DNA of 64,000 nucleotides, from the NCBI RefSeq assembly GCF_035989305.1, contig NZ_CP108514.1:1661001-1725000 (forward strand), written 5' to 3'. A program made the translations under genes and the position numbers. Shown here piece by piece: positions 31,975 to 41,068 of the stretch (position 1 is its first letter; every line of letters starts with the position of its first letter). This DNA comes from Streptomyces sp. NBC_01233 (lineage in GTDB: Bacteria > Actinomycetota > Actinomycetes > Streptomycetales > Streptomycetaceae). Under the pieces are notes generated by a model, which saw nothing but the letters and a program-made list of their open reading frames with translations, did no database searches and was not told where the DNA came from.

Positions 31975-32589
31975 TCAGTGCGCGGGGGCCCACTGCTTGA
32001 GGAGGTCTTCGGCCGTGGTGATGGACGCCACGAGTGCGAGGGAGTTGCGGATCACCTCGGCGGTGCAGGAGGCGGGCACTCCGGCGATGGCGTCGGCGGG
32101 GACCACGACCTGGTAGCCGAGGTTGACGGCGTCGAAGACGGTGTTGGGGATGGCGATGTTGGAGGAGACCCCGGCGACGACGAGGGTGCGGACGCCGAGG
32201 TTGCGCAGCAGGGGGTCGAGATCGGTGCCGGCCATCGGGGAGAGCCCGTGCAGCCGGCGGACCACCAGGTCCTGCCCGGCGACGACGATGGGGGCGGCGA
32301 CCTCCACGGCCCGGCTTCCGGTCAGCTGGCGCACGGGCAGCTTTCCCGCGGCCCGGAACAGCCGGGCGTTGGTGTTCGCACCGAGCCCGTCGGGCCGCCG
32401 CTCCGCGACGGCGTGCAGCACCTGTACGCCGGCCCCGCGCGCGGCGTCGACGAGCGCGGCCACCCGCCCCAGCATCCCGGAGTCCCGGGCCTCCTTGGCG
32501 AGCTCGGGCAGCGCGCTCTCCTCGCCCACGACACCGTTCTGGCACTCGACGGTGAGCAGCGCGGTGGTGGCGGGATCGAGATCCGGCAT
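31975..32589 (-). CDS. Isochorismatase-like protein lacking the catalytic triad
   Basis: 204 residues with the isochorismatase/nicotinamidase fold: TALLTVECQNGV near residue 10, a GTDLDPLLRNLGVRTLVVAG segment near 121-140 and SNIAIPNTVFDAVNLGYQV. In active cysteine hydrolases of this family the triad is Asp-Lys-Cys. Here the equivalent positions read Glu 15, Arg 111 and Ala 146, judging by alignment to the usual DxQN, K and GVxTxxCV motifs. It is therefore probably a non-hydrolytic member or uses another chemistry. It stands alone beside the right att site. Confidence 0.75.
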   Translation of the reverse strand: MPDLDPATTALLTVECQNGVVGEESALPELAKEARDSGMLGRVAALVDAARGAGVQVLHAVAERRPDGLGANTNARLFRAAGKLPVRQLTGSRAVEVAAPIVVAGQDLVVRRLHGLSPMAGTDLDPLLRNLGVRTLVVAGVSSNIAIPNTVFDAVNLGYQVVVPADAIAGVPASCTAEVIRNSLALVASITTAEDLLKQWAPAH

Positions 32590-32665
32590 GGCTCCCCCTG
32601 GCGTGGCGACGGAAGAGCCCTCATGATTCCTGACACACAGTCAGATGTGAAGGGGTGCAGGGCGG

Positions 32666-33139
32666 ATGGACGAGTCACGAACCGGAACCTCACAGCGGCG
32701 GGGCCGGCGCATCATGATGAGCGACGCAGAAGTGGACTCCTTCCTGCGCGAGCAGAAGACCTGCCGGGTCGCGACGGTCTCCCCCGACGGGCGCCCGCAC
32801 GTGGGCGCCCTGTGGTTCGCCTGGGACGGCGGCTCGCTGTGGCTGTACTCGATCACGCGCAGCCGCCGCTGGTCCGACCTGCGCAAGGATCCGCGGATCT
32901 CGGTGGTCGTGGACTCGGGCGAGTCGTACGACGAACTGCGCGGGGTGGAGCTGTCCGGCAGCGCCGTCTTCGTGGGCGAGGCCCCGCGCACCGGCGAGCC
33001 GTGCCCCGAACTGGCGGAGGCCGAGCGGATCTTCCCGGTCAAGAACTTCGGCATCGAGGAGATGCCGCACGACGGGCGGCACGCCTGGATCCGCCTGACC
33101 CCCGATCTGATCGTCTCCTGGGACTTCCGCAAGCTGTAG
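32666..33139 (+). CDS. PPOX-class (pyridoxamine-phosphate-oxidase-like) flavin/F420 protein
   Basis: 157 residues; the start used has AGGGCGG just before it, and the ATG 16 codons later is an alternative. The split-barrel motif VATVSPDGRPHVGALWFAWD is characteristic, followed by SRRWSDLRKDPRISVVVDSG. Such proteins bind FMN, F420 or heme and include many F420-dependent reductases in actinobacteria. The substrate is unknown. It is convergent with the LysR gene (23-base gap). Confidence 0.85.
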   Translation: MDESRTGTSQRRGRRIMMSDAEVDSFLREQKTCRVATVSPDGRPHVGALWFAWDGGSLWLYSITRSRRWSDLRKDPRISVVVDSGESYDELRGVELSGSAVFVGEAPRTGEPCPELAEAERIFPVKNFGIEEMPHDGRHAWIRLTPDLIVSWDFRKL

Positions 33140-33161
33140 AGCCGGGGAGGGGGCGGGCGGA

Positions 33162-34064
33162 CTACTGGAGTCCGGCGGCCGCCTCCCGCAGGGCGTCGAC
33201 CGCGGCCCGGATCGAGGGCCGCCGGTCGGCGTCCGCGCGCCAGACGGCGTACACGTGGCGGCGTACGGCATCGCAGACCGGCAGCAGCCGCACCCCCGGC
33301 GGCACCGGGCCGCGGCCCAGCCTCGGCGCCACGCACACGCCGAGTCCGGCCTCCACGAAGGCCAGCTGCGTGTGGTGCTCCTCGGCGATGTGCGCGATGC
33401 GCGGCTCGACGCCCGTACCGCGCAGGGTGAAGACCAGCCACTCGTGGCAGAACTGCCCCTCGTTCCAGGAGATCCAGTCGTCGTCCGCGAAGTCGGCGAG
33501 CGAGATCCTGCTCCGGTCGGCCAGCGGGTGACCGGCCGGGACCGCGATGTCGACGGAGTCGTCCAGCAGGTGGGTCCGGGTGAGTTCGGCGGGCACCGGC
33601 ATCCGCTTGTTGTGCCAGTCGATGGCCAGCGCCAGGTCGAGGTCCCCTCGCACCACGGCGGCCATGCTGTCCTCGGGCTCCTGCTCGCGCACCCGGGCCC
33701 GCACGTCCGGGTGCCCGGCGCGCAGCGCGGACAGGGCCTGCGGCAGCAGCCCGCGCATGGCGGTCGGGAAGGCGCCGATCCGCAGCTCGCCGACGGCGCA
33801 CCCGCGCTGGGCCTCGACGTCGGCCTGGGCGAGCTCCACCTGGGAGATGATCCGGGCCGCGTGATCGGCGAGCAGCCGTCCGGCGTCGGTGAGCCGGACC
33901 CCGCGCCCGTTCCTGGCCAACAGAGGCTGGCCGATCTCGCGCTCCAGTTTGGCCATCTGCTGGGACACGGCGGAGGTGGTGACGTGGAGACCGTCGGCCG
34001 CGCCGCTGACCGAGCCGTGGCGGGCGAGGGCATCGAGGGTGCGCAGCCGCTCCAGGTTCAACAT
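33162..34064 (-). CDS. LysR-family transcriptional regulator
   Basis: 300 residues from MLNLERLRTLDALARHGSVS. The N-terminal winged helix-turn-helix (GSVSGAADGLHVTTSAVSQQ, then LEREIGQPLLARNGRGVRLT) and a two-lobe effector domain are complete. It is divergent from an EamA transporter gene, with 74 bases between starts; LysR proteins usually control such divergent neighbours. The effector is unknown. The intergenic space contains AT-rich bases (CTACGAAGTTGACGC) that could hold the operator. Confidence 0.93.
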   Translation of the reverse strand: MLNLERLRTLDALARHGSVSGAADGLHVTTSAVSQQMAKLEREIGQPLLARNGRGVRLTDAGRLLADHAARIISQVELAQADVEAQRGCAVGELRIGAFPTAMRGLLPQALSALRAGHPDVRARVREQEPEDSMAAVVRGDLDLALAIDWHNKRMPVPAELTRTHLLDDSVDIAVPAGHPLADRSRISLADFADDDWISWNEGQFCHEWLVFTLRGTGVEPRIAHIAEEHHTQLAFVEAGLGVCVAPRLGRGPVPPGVRLLPVCDAVRRHVYAVWRADADRRPSIRAAVDALREAAAGLQ

Positions 34065-34138
34065 GTAAGCAATGCTACGCCGTGAACTGGAGAAACTTTC
34101 GCTTGTCCTACGAAGTTGACGCGAGCACAGTAAAGGCC

Positions 34139-35131
34139 ATGAGCGCACCGACAGCCCCGCGGCCCACCCTCTCCACCACCGCCACCCCTGCGACCGCCGC
34201 CATCCCCTCGAACGCCACGGCCACCGGCACCACCGCCGCCGGCTGGCGCACCAGGCTCCTCGACTGGCGCGTCCGGTTCGCGATCCTCTCGGTCGTCTGG
34301 GGCTTCAGCTTTCTCCTGATCAAGGTCGGCACGGAAGCGTACGCACCTTTCCAAGTGGCCCTGGGCCGGGTCCTGTTCGGCGCGCTCACCCTCCTCGTGG
34401 TGCTGCTGGTCCGCCGCGAGAAGCTCCCCCGGGGCCTGCGCACCTGGGGCCGCCTCAGCGTGGCCGCGCTGCTGCTCAACACCGTCCCGTTCTCCCTCTT
34501 CGCGTACGCGGAGCTGACCATCCCCTCCGCCCTGGCCGGCATCTGCAACGCGACCTCCCCGCTGTGGGGCATGGCGCTGTCGGTGGTCGCCCTGTCCGAG
34601 GACCGCCCCACGCGCCGCCGCTTCGCGGGACTGGGCCTGGGCTTCCTCGGCGTCCTCATCGTCCTCGGCGCCTGGCAGGGCTTCGCCGGCGTCGACGCCC
34701 GGGGCACCGCGCTCGCCCTGCTGGCCGCGCTCTGCTACCCCATCGGCTGGATCTACGTCCGCCGCACGCTGGCCGGCTCCCCGGTGGCCCTGACCGGCGG
34801 GCAGCTCATGGTCTCCACGCTCCAGCTCTCGCTGGTCAGCGCCCTCTTCACCGCGGCGCCGACCTCGTTCCCGCTCTGGCCGACCCTCTCGGTGATCGCC
34901 CTGGGCGCGCTCGGCACGGGCATGGCCCTGCAGATGCAGTACGGCCTGGTGACGGAGGTCGGCCCGACCACCGCCCAGATGGTCACCTACTTCATCCCGG
35001 TGATCGCCACGGCGGCGGGCGTCCTTGTCCTCGGTGAGCAGCTGCACTGGAACACCCCGGTCGGCGCCGCGATCGTCCTGGCCGGAGCCGCCCTCAGCCA
35101 GACCCGACCCGGGGCGCGGAAGCCCGTCTGA
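34139..35131 (+). CDS. EamA-family (DMT) transporter, likely LysR target
   Basis: 330 residues from MSAPTAPRP. After a Thr/Ala-rich cytoplasmic tail of about 40 residues come ten hydrophobic helices in two EamA repeats (FAILSVVWGFSFLLIKVGTE; ALLAALCYPIGWIYVRR). DMT transporters export amino acids, sugars or drugs. The divergent LysR gene suggests control of export by a small effector. The ribosome site is weak. Confidence 0.9.
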   Translation: MSAPTAPRPTLSTTATPATAAIPSNATATGTTAAGWRTRLLDWRVRFAILSVVWGFSFLLIKVGTEAYAPFQVALGRVLFGALTLLVVLLVRREKLPRGLRTWGRLSVAALLLNTVPFSLFAYAELTIPSALAGICNATSPLWGMALSVVALSEDRPTRRRFAGLGLGFLGVLIVLGAWQGFAGVDARGTALALLAALCYPIGWIYVRRTLAGSPVALTGGQLMVSTLQLSLVSALFTAAPTSFPLWPTLSVIALGALGTGMALQMQYGLVTEVGPTTAQMVTYFIPVIATAAGVLVLGEQLHWNTPVGAAIVLAGAALSQTRPGARKPV

Positions 35132-35141
35132 CCAGTGCTAA

Positions 35142-35171
35142 CCTCCGGGCGATCATCACACCGCCCGGAGG
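35142..35171 (+). promoter_or_regulatory. Hairpin that would bury the ribosome binding site of the next gene
   Basis: CCTCCGGGCG at 35142-35151 pairs perfectly with CGCCCGGAGG at 35162-35171 across a ten-base loop. The 3' arm contains the GGAGG that serves the TTG start at 35178. It could end the EamA transcript or gate translation of the small membrane protein. Confidence 0.55.
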
Positions 35172-35177
35172 CACCAC

Positions 35178-35435
35178 TTGAGCTTGGCCGTCGTCCTGCT
35201 GACCGCCGGACCCACCGCGATCGTCGCGGGCAGCTGGGTCGCGCTGAACATCCGCGGCGCCGCCGCCGCGCTGGAGCGCCGGGCGGCCGCCACCACCGAA
35301 CTCGCGATGCACGCACGGGGAGACCTCGGCCCGGCCCCGCGGGTCGCCTCCGCCCAGTTCTACCGCTACGTGGGCTCGGTGATCGCCCTGTGCGGAGTCG
35401 TCTTCACCCTGGGCGGCCTGCTCGAACTCGCCTGA
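35178..35435 (+). CDS. Small membrane protein with two predicted helices
   Basis: 85 residues from a TTG start seven bases behind GGAGG. A hydrophobic N-terminal helix (LAVVLLTAGPTAIVAGSWVA), a charged middle and a second helix (YVGSVIALCGVVFTLGGLLE) are clear. No family recognised. It follows the EamA gene with a hairpin between. Confidence 0.6.
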   Translation: MSLAVVLLTAGPTAIVAGSWVALNIRGAAAALERRAAATTELAMHARGDLGPAPRVASAQFYRYVGSVIALCGVVFTLGGLLELA

Positions 35436-35531
35436 CCCCGGCCCGCCCGGACCGCCGCCTCCAGTCCTGTCGGCAGGACCGATCCGGGCCGGGCGGCACC
35501 GGGCCGCGGGGCGGGGTGCCGCCCTGTGCGG

Positions 35532-36866
35532 TCAGTCGTTGCGCCCGCCCGCCACCCCCGTGCGGACCGCCGCGGCCACGGCGTCCGCCAGGCCCGGCAC
35601 CTCCGAGACCCCCAGCTGCGACACGGTCAGCCGTACTCCCGGTCCCGCCTCGACCCGGAAGATCGCCCCGGCGGCCACCGCCCATCCCGCGGCGAGCAGC
35701 CTCGTGACCACCACCGTCTCGTCGGCCACCGGCACCCACACGTTCAGCCCGCTCCGCCCGTGCGCCCGCACCCCCCGCTCCCGCAGGGCCTCGACCAGGG
35801 CGTCCCGCCGCTCCCCGTACGCGCGGGCCACGGCGGCGCGGTCCACGGCGTCCGAGGTCCACAGCTCCACCACCGTGTGCTGGAGCAGCCGGCTCACCCA
35901 GCCCGGGCCCAGCCGCTGGCGCCCCCGCACCCGGTCCAGGGTCACCGCGTCGCCGGTGAGCACGGCGAGCCGCAGGTCGGGCCCGTAGGCCTTCGCCGTG
36001 GACCGGATCAGCGCCCAGTGCCTGGTCACCCCGCCCAGCGGGTGCAACGGCAGGTCGACGATCCCGTGGCCGTGGTCGTCCTCGATCAGCAGCACCCCGG
36101 GGTGGCGTCCCAGCAGCTCCCGCAGCTCCCCCGCCCTCGCCGCGCTCACCGCGGCGCCGGTCGGGTTCTGCGCCCGCGAGGTCACCACCAGCGCCCGGGC
36201 CCCGGCGGCGAGCGCCCGGGCCACCGCGTCGGCCCGTGGCCCGTCGTCGTCCACCGCCACGGGCAGCAGCCGTAGCCCCAGCGCCGGGACCAGGTCGAGC
36301 GAGCCTCCCCAGCCCGGGTCCTCGACCGCCACCGCGTCGCCCGGCCTCAGGTGGGCGACGAGCACCCGTTCCATCGCGTCCAGCGCTCCCGAGGTCACCG
36401 CGACCGGGCCGGGCGGCACGGCGTCCGCATCGAAGTCCGCCCGGGCGAGCCGGGCCAGGTCCGGGGCGACCGGGTCCGCTCCGTAGAGGGTCGGGGCCTG
36501 CGCGTACCTCCGGGCCGCGGCCGCCAGCGCCCCGTCCAGGGCGGGGAGCAGCGACACGTCCGGATTGCCTTCCGCGATGTCGCGCACGCCCGCCGGCACC
36601 GCCATCCGCAATGCGTCCCGCGGCGTGCTGGAGGGCCGGGGCCGCACCCTGCTTCCCCGCCGCCCGTCGGTTTCGATGACCCCGCGCTCGCGCAGTGTCC
36701 TGTAGGCGGCCGCCACGGTATTGGGGTTGACGCCCAGTTCGCCCGCCAGCTCCCGCATCGGCGGCAGCAGCGATCCGGGCGGCAGCGCGCCCGATGCCAC
36801 GCCCGCCTCGACGCTGGCCGCGATATCCGCTGTGCCGCGCCCTGTGATCCGATACTCTACTAGCAC
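35532..36866 (-). CDS. MocR-type regulator (GntR helix-turn-helix fused to aminotransferase domain)
   Basis: 444 residues. The N-terminal winged helix (AELAGELGVNPNTVAAAYRT-like: ELGVNPNTVAAAYRTLRERG) precedes a fold-type I aminotransferase-like domain with NPTG (AQNPTGAA near residue 226) and the PLP lysine in RSTAKAYGPDLR. MocR proteins sense PLP or amino acids and control vitamin B6, GABA or related genes. The start is the GTG at the very edge of the divergent control region; no ribosome site precedes it, which fits leaderless translation. It is divergent from a PPOX gene, its likely target. Confidence 0.92.
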   Translation of the reverse strand: MLVEYRITGRGTADIAASVEAGVASGALPPGSLLPPMRELAGELGVNPNTVAAAYRTLRERGVIETDGRRGSRVRPRPSSTPRDALRMAVPAGVRDIAEGNPDVSLLPALDGALAAAARRYAQAPTLYGADPVAPDLARLARADFDADAVPPGPVAVTSGALDAMERVLVAHLRPGDAVAVEDPGWGGSLDLVPALGLRLLPVAVDDDGPRADAVARALAAGARALVVTSRAQNPTGAAVSAARAGELRELLGRHPGVLLIEDDHGHGIVDLPLHPLGGVTRHWALIRSTAKAYGPDLRLAVLTGDAVTLDRVRGRQRLGPGWVSRLLQHTVVELWTSDAVDRAAVARAYGERRDALVEALRERGVRAHGRSGLNVWVPVADETVVVTRLLAAGWAVAAGAIFRVEAGPGVRLTVSQLGVSEVPGLADAVAAAVRTGVAGGRND

Positions 36867-36888
36867 AAACCCGAGTATGCACTAGTGC
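36859..36888. promoter_or_regulatory. Candidate MocR operator
   Basis: ACTAGCAC at 36859-36866 and ACTAGTGC at 36881-36888 form direct repeats 22 bases apart (two helix turns), the second also part of the perfect palindrome GCACTAGTGC. MocR proteins typically bind spaced direct repeats. The first repeat overlaps the regulator's own GTG start, which would give autoregulation. Confidence 0.5.
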
Positions 36889-36903
36889 AATGGAGTCGGC
36901 ATC

Positions 36904-37605
36904 ATGACCGCCACGCCCGCCACGGAGACGACGACCGAGAGCACCGGGACGACCGGCGCGTACGAGCCCACCGACCGCACGGTCCCCACCCGGTCCCGCG
37001 ACCGGGCGCGCTACGACCGCGAGACGGTGCACTCGATACTCGACGAGGCCTACATCTGCCACCTCGGCTTCGTCCGCGACGGCGCGCCCGTGGTCCTGCC
37101 CACGCTGTTCGCCCGGGTCGGCGAATCGATCTACATGCACGGCTCGACCGGCTCCCGGCCGCTGCTCGCGGCCGGCAAGGCCGATCCGGGCCTGGCCGTC
37201 TGCGTGACCGTGACCCACGTCGACGGTCTCGTACTGGCCCGCTCGGCCTTCCACCACTCGCTCAACTACCGCTCGGTGGTCGTGCACGGCACCGCCTACC
37301 AGGTCACCGACGAGGCGGAGTGCCGGATGGCCCTGGACGCCCTCGTCGACTCCGCCGTGCCGGGCCGCTCCGCCGACATCCGGCCCGCCAACGCCAAGGA
37401 ACTCGCCGCCACGGCGGTGATCCGCGTGGATCTGACCGAGGTGTCGGCGAAGCTGCGCACCGGCCCGAGCAGCGATGACGCCGAGGACCTGGGCCTGCCC
37501 TACTGGGCGGGCGTGGTCCCGGTCGCCCCCGCGTTCGCAACCCCGGTGCCCGCCGCGGACCTGGCCCCCGGCATCGCCGTTCCGGACTACGTCACCGCGC
37601 TCTGA
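36904..37605 (+). CDS. PPOX-class flavin-binding protein, divergent from MocR
   Basis: 233 residues. It belongs to the larger pyridoxamine-phosphate-oxidase-like proteins: [20 protein letters not shown] near residue 50 and [16 protein letters not shown] near residue 80, then [20 protein letters not shown]. These bind flavin or F420; some act in B6 metabolism. The first 40 residues are Thr-rich and disordered. Its 3' end overlaps the convergent EamA gene by 19 bases. The MocR gene upstream suggests B6- or amino-acid-linked control. Confidence 0.87.
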   Translation: MTATPATETTTESTGTTGAYEPTDRTVPTRSRDRARYDRETVHSILDEAYICHLGFVRDGAPVVLPTLFARVGESIYMHGSTGSRPLLAAGKADPGLAVCVTVTHVDGLVLARSAFHHSLNYRSVVVHGTAYQVTDEAECRMALDALVDSAVPGRSADIRPANAKELAATAVIRVDLTEVSAKLRTGPSSDDAEDLGLPYWAGVVPVAPAFATPVPAADLAPGIAVPDYVTAL

Positions 37606-38549
37606 GGACTGCGCCGGACGGCGGCGGGCGCGGCCTCCGCCGGGCGGCGCGATTCCGCCGCGATCAGGGCGCCCACCGCCGTCAGCAGCAGTACGGTGCC
37701 CAGCACCACGGCGGCGGTCAGCCGCTCCCCGAGGAGCAGGACGGCGATCACCGCGGCGCTCACCGGCTCGATCAGCATGATCACCGACACGGTCGCGGCC
37801 CGTACGGCGGCGGCCCCCGTGAAGTAGAGCGCGTATGCCAGCGCCGTCGGCACGGTGGCCACGTACACGAGCAGCCAGAGCACCCGTCCGAGGTCGGCGG
37901 TGTGCGGCAGCAGACCCTCCACCGCGGCGAGCGGCAGCAGGCACACCGTACCCACCGCGACCGACCACGCGGTGGTCACCAGCGGGTCCCCGCCGGCGCC
38001 ACGCTGCCCGAGCCAGCGGGCCCGCAAGGTCATCGCCGCGTAGCCGGCGGCGGACAGCAGGGCCCAGCCGACGCCGAGCGGCCGCACCTCGCCGCCGCCA
38101 CTGCCCAGCACCAGGACGGCGAGCCCCGCCAGCGCGCCGACGACGGCGGCCACGCCGCCGCGGCCGAGCCGCTCGCCCATCCAGTACCGGGCCCCGAGCG
38201 CGATGAGCACGGGCCCGGCGCCGAGGGTGACCACGGTGCCCACCGCGAGGCCGGTCTCGCGCACGGCGGCGAAGTACGCGGCCTGGAAGAGGGTGAACAG
38301 CAGCCCGGTCCCGATCAGCGAGCCCGCCGAGGGCCGCGTCCGTCCCCGCCCGGGACGGGACCCCCGTACGGCGAGCACCCCCAGCAGCACCACGAGCCCG
38401 CCCGCGCACCGCCAGAACGACAGGGCGAGCGGGCCGAGGTCACTGGCCAGGAAGAGGAGTGAGGCGGCCGCCCCGGCGGTGCCCCAGGCGGCTCCGGCGA
38501 CGACGAGGTACAGCAGACTGCGCCCGGCGGCGGGCGAATGGTTCGACAC
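37587..38549 (-). CDS. EamA-family (DMT) transporter
   Basis: 320 residues with ten predicted membrane helices in two EamA repeats ([37 protein letters not shown] in the middle). The usual conserved EP pair appears as [19 protein letters not shown] in the second repeat. Likely an exporter of small metabolites. It converges with the PPOX gene. Another EamA gene lies upstream on the same strand but 160 bases away, so it is not clearly an operon. Confidence 0.9.
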   Translation of the reverse strand: MSNHSPAAGRSLLYLVVAGAAWGTAGAAASLLFLASDLGPLALSFWRCAGGLVVLLGVLAVRGSRPGRGRTRPSAGSLIGTGLLFTLFQAAYFAAVRETGLAVGTVVTLGAGPVLIALGARYWMGERLGRGGVAAVVGALAGLAVLVLGSGGGEVRPLGVGWALLSAAGYAAMTLRARWLGQRGAGGDPLVTTAWSVAVGTVCLLPLAAVEGLLPHTADLGRVLWLLVYVATVPTALAYALYFTGAAAVRAATVSVIMLIEPVSAAVIAVLLLGERLTAAVVLGTVLLLTAVGALIAAESRRPAEAAPAAVRRSPQSAVT

Positions 38550-38710
38550 GAAACTCTCCGCGCATGCGTGAAGGATGAAGGAAGCAGGTCATCGCTTCGC
38601 GGGCAGCGCGAACCCGCCCGGGAACTCCCCGGGCCGGGTCGTGGTCGTGGAGGCGCCGCCCGCGCTAGGCGGCGGGAGGCGGAAGCACGGTCGAATGCAT
38701 GATCGCCACC

Positions 38711-39676
38711 CTAGGCCGTCGTGGTCTCGCGGTCCAGCAGGGCCGGACCGCCCACGGCGGGCGGGGCCGGCGGGGCCGGCCGGGAGGACTGGGCGATGAA
38801 GGCTCCGCCCAGCACCAGTGCGCCACCGACGATCTGCCAGGTCGAGAGGTACTCGCCGAGCAGGATCCAGGCAAGCACGGTGGCGACGACCGCCTCCAGG
38901 AAGGCCACCACGCCCGCGACCTGCGGCGAGAGCCTGCGCACCGAGACCACACCGGTCAGATACGCGAAGACGGTCGCGACCAGCACCACCCAGGCGAGCA
39001 GCACCGGCGCGGGCATCATCGTGCCGCCCACGGAGGCCTGGCCGCCCAGCACCTGCCAGTCGATCTCCCAAGGCCGGGCGATCACCGTCATCACCAGGGC
39101 GCCGACGAGCATGCCGTACGCGATCACCCCGAGCGGGTCGGGGGCGTCGTCCCCGTCGGCGCCCTGGTCGGCGAAGACGAAGTAGAAGGCCTGGCAGCAG
39201 GCCGCGGCGAGGCCGAAGAGCACGCCGAGCGGGTCCAGGCTCAGCCCGGCCCAGATCTCGACCACGCAGGCCAGGCCCACGACGGCCACGGCCGCACCGG
39301 CGGCCGCGCCCCGCGTCACGGGCTTGCGCTGCACGAAGCGGATGTAGCCGAGCAGCAGCGCCGGGCCCAGGTACTCCAGCAGCAGGGCCACGCCGACCGG
39401 GATCCGGGACAGGGAGGCGAAGTAGAAGGCCTGCACACCCGCTACGGCGATCAGCCCGAATCCGGCCAGCAGCAGGGGCTTGCGCAGGACGAGGTCACGG
39501 TGGCGCCAGGCCAGCGGGGACAGCACGAGCGCTGCCCCGGCCACCCTGAGCCAGACCATGTGGAGGGGGTCCAGACCCGCCTCGATCAGCGGCTTCGCCG
39601 CCACTCCGGAACCACCGAACGCGAACGCCGAGACGAGGGCGAGGCCCAGTCCGGCGTTTTTCCCTGACGCTTGCAT
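38711..39676 (-). CDS. EamA-family (DMT) transporter, RhtA-like
   Basis: 321 residues, ten helices. Motifs: LVSAFAFGGSGVAAKPLIEA at the N-terminus, RIPVGVALLLEYLGPALLLG near residue 90 and FLEAVVATVLAWILLGEYLS near the end, close to RhtA-type threonine/homoserine exporters. The exact cargo is unknown. This is the third EamA gene within 5.5 kb, unusual clustering without shared orientation or spacing. Confidence 0.9.
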   Translation of the reverse strand: MQASGKNAGLGLALVSAFAFGGSGVAAKPLIEAGLDPLHMVWLRVAGAALVLSPLAWRHRDLVLRKPLLLAGFGLIAVAGVQAFYFASLSRIPVGVALLLEYLGPALLLGYIRFVQRKPVTRGAAAGAAVAVVGLACVVEIWAGLSLDPLGVLFGLAAACCQAFYFVFADQGADGDDAPDPLGVIAYGMLVGALVMTVIARPWEIDWQVLGGQASVGGTMMPAPVLLAWVVLVATVFAYLTGVVSVRRLSPQVAGVVAFLEAVVATVLAWILLGEYLSTWQIVGGALVLGGAFIAQSSRPAPPAPPAVGGPALLDRETTTA

Positions 39677-39848
39677 TCCGTCATCATGACAGGGGCGGTC
39701 AGCACCGTCACGGCCGTGACACCTGTTGAGACGGAGTCGATATCACCCCCCGCCGCCCCCTACGGCTTCTGACGGGTCGTCAGTATTGAATGTTCCGCCC
39801 GCCGGGGCTACCTTCCGCCGCACGTACCCGACGAGAAGGGGTGGTCGC

Positions 39849-40277
39849 ATGGCTGAAGTCACCGCGGAATCACGCATCGAGGCGCCTGCCGCGAAGCTCT
39901 GGTCCCAGCTCACGGACTGGGACGCGTACGGCCAGTGGAGCATGACCCACACGAACTTCCCGAAGGGCGGACCGGAGACCCTCGCGGTCGGGTCCACCTT
40001 CGCCGAGAACATGAAGATGATGGGCTTCCCGGCCGAGGTCGTCTGGACCGTCTCGGAGCTGGAGGACGAGCGCCTCTTCGCCATCACCGGCAAGGGCCCG
40101 ATGGGCGTGGCCGTCCTCACCCGGTACACCCTGACCCCGGCCGGCGGGGCCACCACGGTCCGCATCGACGGAGAGTTCACCGGGGCCGCCGTCTCGCTGA
40201 TGGCGGGCAAGCTCAAGGACTCGGCCACCGCCGCACTGAACGAGTCGCTGCGCAAGCTGGCCGCCCTGGTGGCCTGA
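39849..40277 (+). CDS. SRPBCC (START-like) family protein
   Basis: 142 residues from an ATG behind AAGGGG. The N-terminal strand-helix VTAESRIEAPAAKLWSQLTD is the hallmark of polyketide-cyclase/SRPBCC proteins, which form a helix-grip hydrophobic cavity. The C-terminal long helix (KLKDSATAALNESLRKLAAL) closes it. The ligand cannot be predicted. It converges on the PadR gene across a strong hairpin. Confidence 0.87.
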   Translation: MAEVTAESRIEAPAAKLWSQLTDWDAYGQWSMTHTNFPKGGPETLAVGSTFAENMKMMGFPAEVVWTVSELEDERLFAITGKGPMGVAVLTRYTLTPAGGATTVRIDGEFTGAAVSLMAGKLKDSATAALNESLRKLAALVA

Positions 40278-40305
40278 CCGCCCGCCCCCACCCCCGTACA
40301 CGACG

Positions 40306-40337
40306 GCGCGCCCCGCGAGAGGACTCGCGGGGCGCGC
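40306..40337. terminator. Bidirectional hairpin between SRPBCC and PadR genes
   Basis: A perfect 14-bp inverted repeat (GCGCGCCCCGCGAG) with an AGGA loop between two convergent genes. Confidence 0.8.
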
Positions 40338-40364
40338 TGCGCGGGAGCCGGGGCCTTCCGGCCC

Positions 40365-40982
40365 TCAGTGCTCGTCGGCCAGGATCAGGTAGAGCTTCTT
40401 GCGGGCGTCGTTGACGACCCCGAGCGCCTTCTCGCGCTGCTCGGGCGAGCCGGTCTTGAAGACCTGCCCGAAGGCCTCCATCAGACCGATTCCGGCCGTC
40501 CGGACCTCGTGCATCGCCTCGAAGTCGAAGCCGCGCCCGGCGTCGGCCCACGGCGCGTCCGGGCCGGACTCGGCCTCGGTGCGGCCGGCGTCGGTGAGCG
40601 TGAACAGCTTCTTGCCGCCCTCGCTCTCATTCGTGATGAGCCCCTCGTCCTCGAGCAGCTGCAGGGTCGGGTAGACCGAGCCCGGGCTGGGCTTCCAGGC
40701 CCCGCCGCTGCGCTCGCCGATCTCCTGGATCATCTCGTAGCCGTGCATCGGCCGGTCGGCGAGCAGCGCCAGGATCGAGGCGCGCACGTCACCGCGCCGG
40801 GCCCGGCCGCCGCCCCGCCCACCGCGCCCGCCCCGCCCTCCGAAGGGCCCGCCGCCGAAGGGCGGCCCGAACGGTCCGAAGGCGGCGCGCAGCCCCCTGA
40901 ACTCCTCCCGACGGTCCGGCCCGCAGTGGCCGTGACCCCGTCCGTGCTCATGTCCGTGGTCGTGCTGTCCACGTGAACGCAT
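40365..40982 (-). CDS. PadR-family transcriptional regulator with His/Gly-rich N-terminus
   Basis: 205 residues. The PadR winged helix starts near residue 63 (RASILALLADRPMHGYEMIQ) and includes the conserved SPGSVYPTLQLLEDEGLI. The C-terminal helices follow. The first 60 residues are unusual: a His-rich stretch (HDHGHEHGRGHGHCG) that could bind metal, then a Gly/Arg-rich linker. An AAAGGAG site precedes the ATG. About 90 bases upstream of the start is the palindrome CGATATATCG (41069-41078), a possible operator. Confidence 0.9.
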   Translation of the reverse strand: MRSRGQHDHGHEHGRGHGHCGPDRREEFRGLRAAFGPFGPPFGGGPFGGRGGRGGRGGGRARRGDVRASILALLADRPMHGYEMIQEIGERSGGAWKPSPGSVYPTLQLLEDEGLITNESEGGKKLFTLTDAGRTEAESGPDAPWADAGRGFDFEAMHEVRTAGIGLMEAFGQVFKTGSPEQREKALGVVNDARKKLYLILADEH

Positions 40983-41068
40983 GACTGCGCTCCTTTCGTC
41001 ACGTTGTCATTTCTTCGGCATTGGTTGTCCGATGCCTCAACTGTCGCTGATCCATCGCGATGCGTCAA

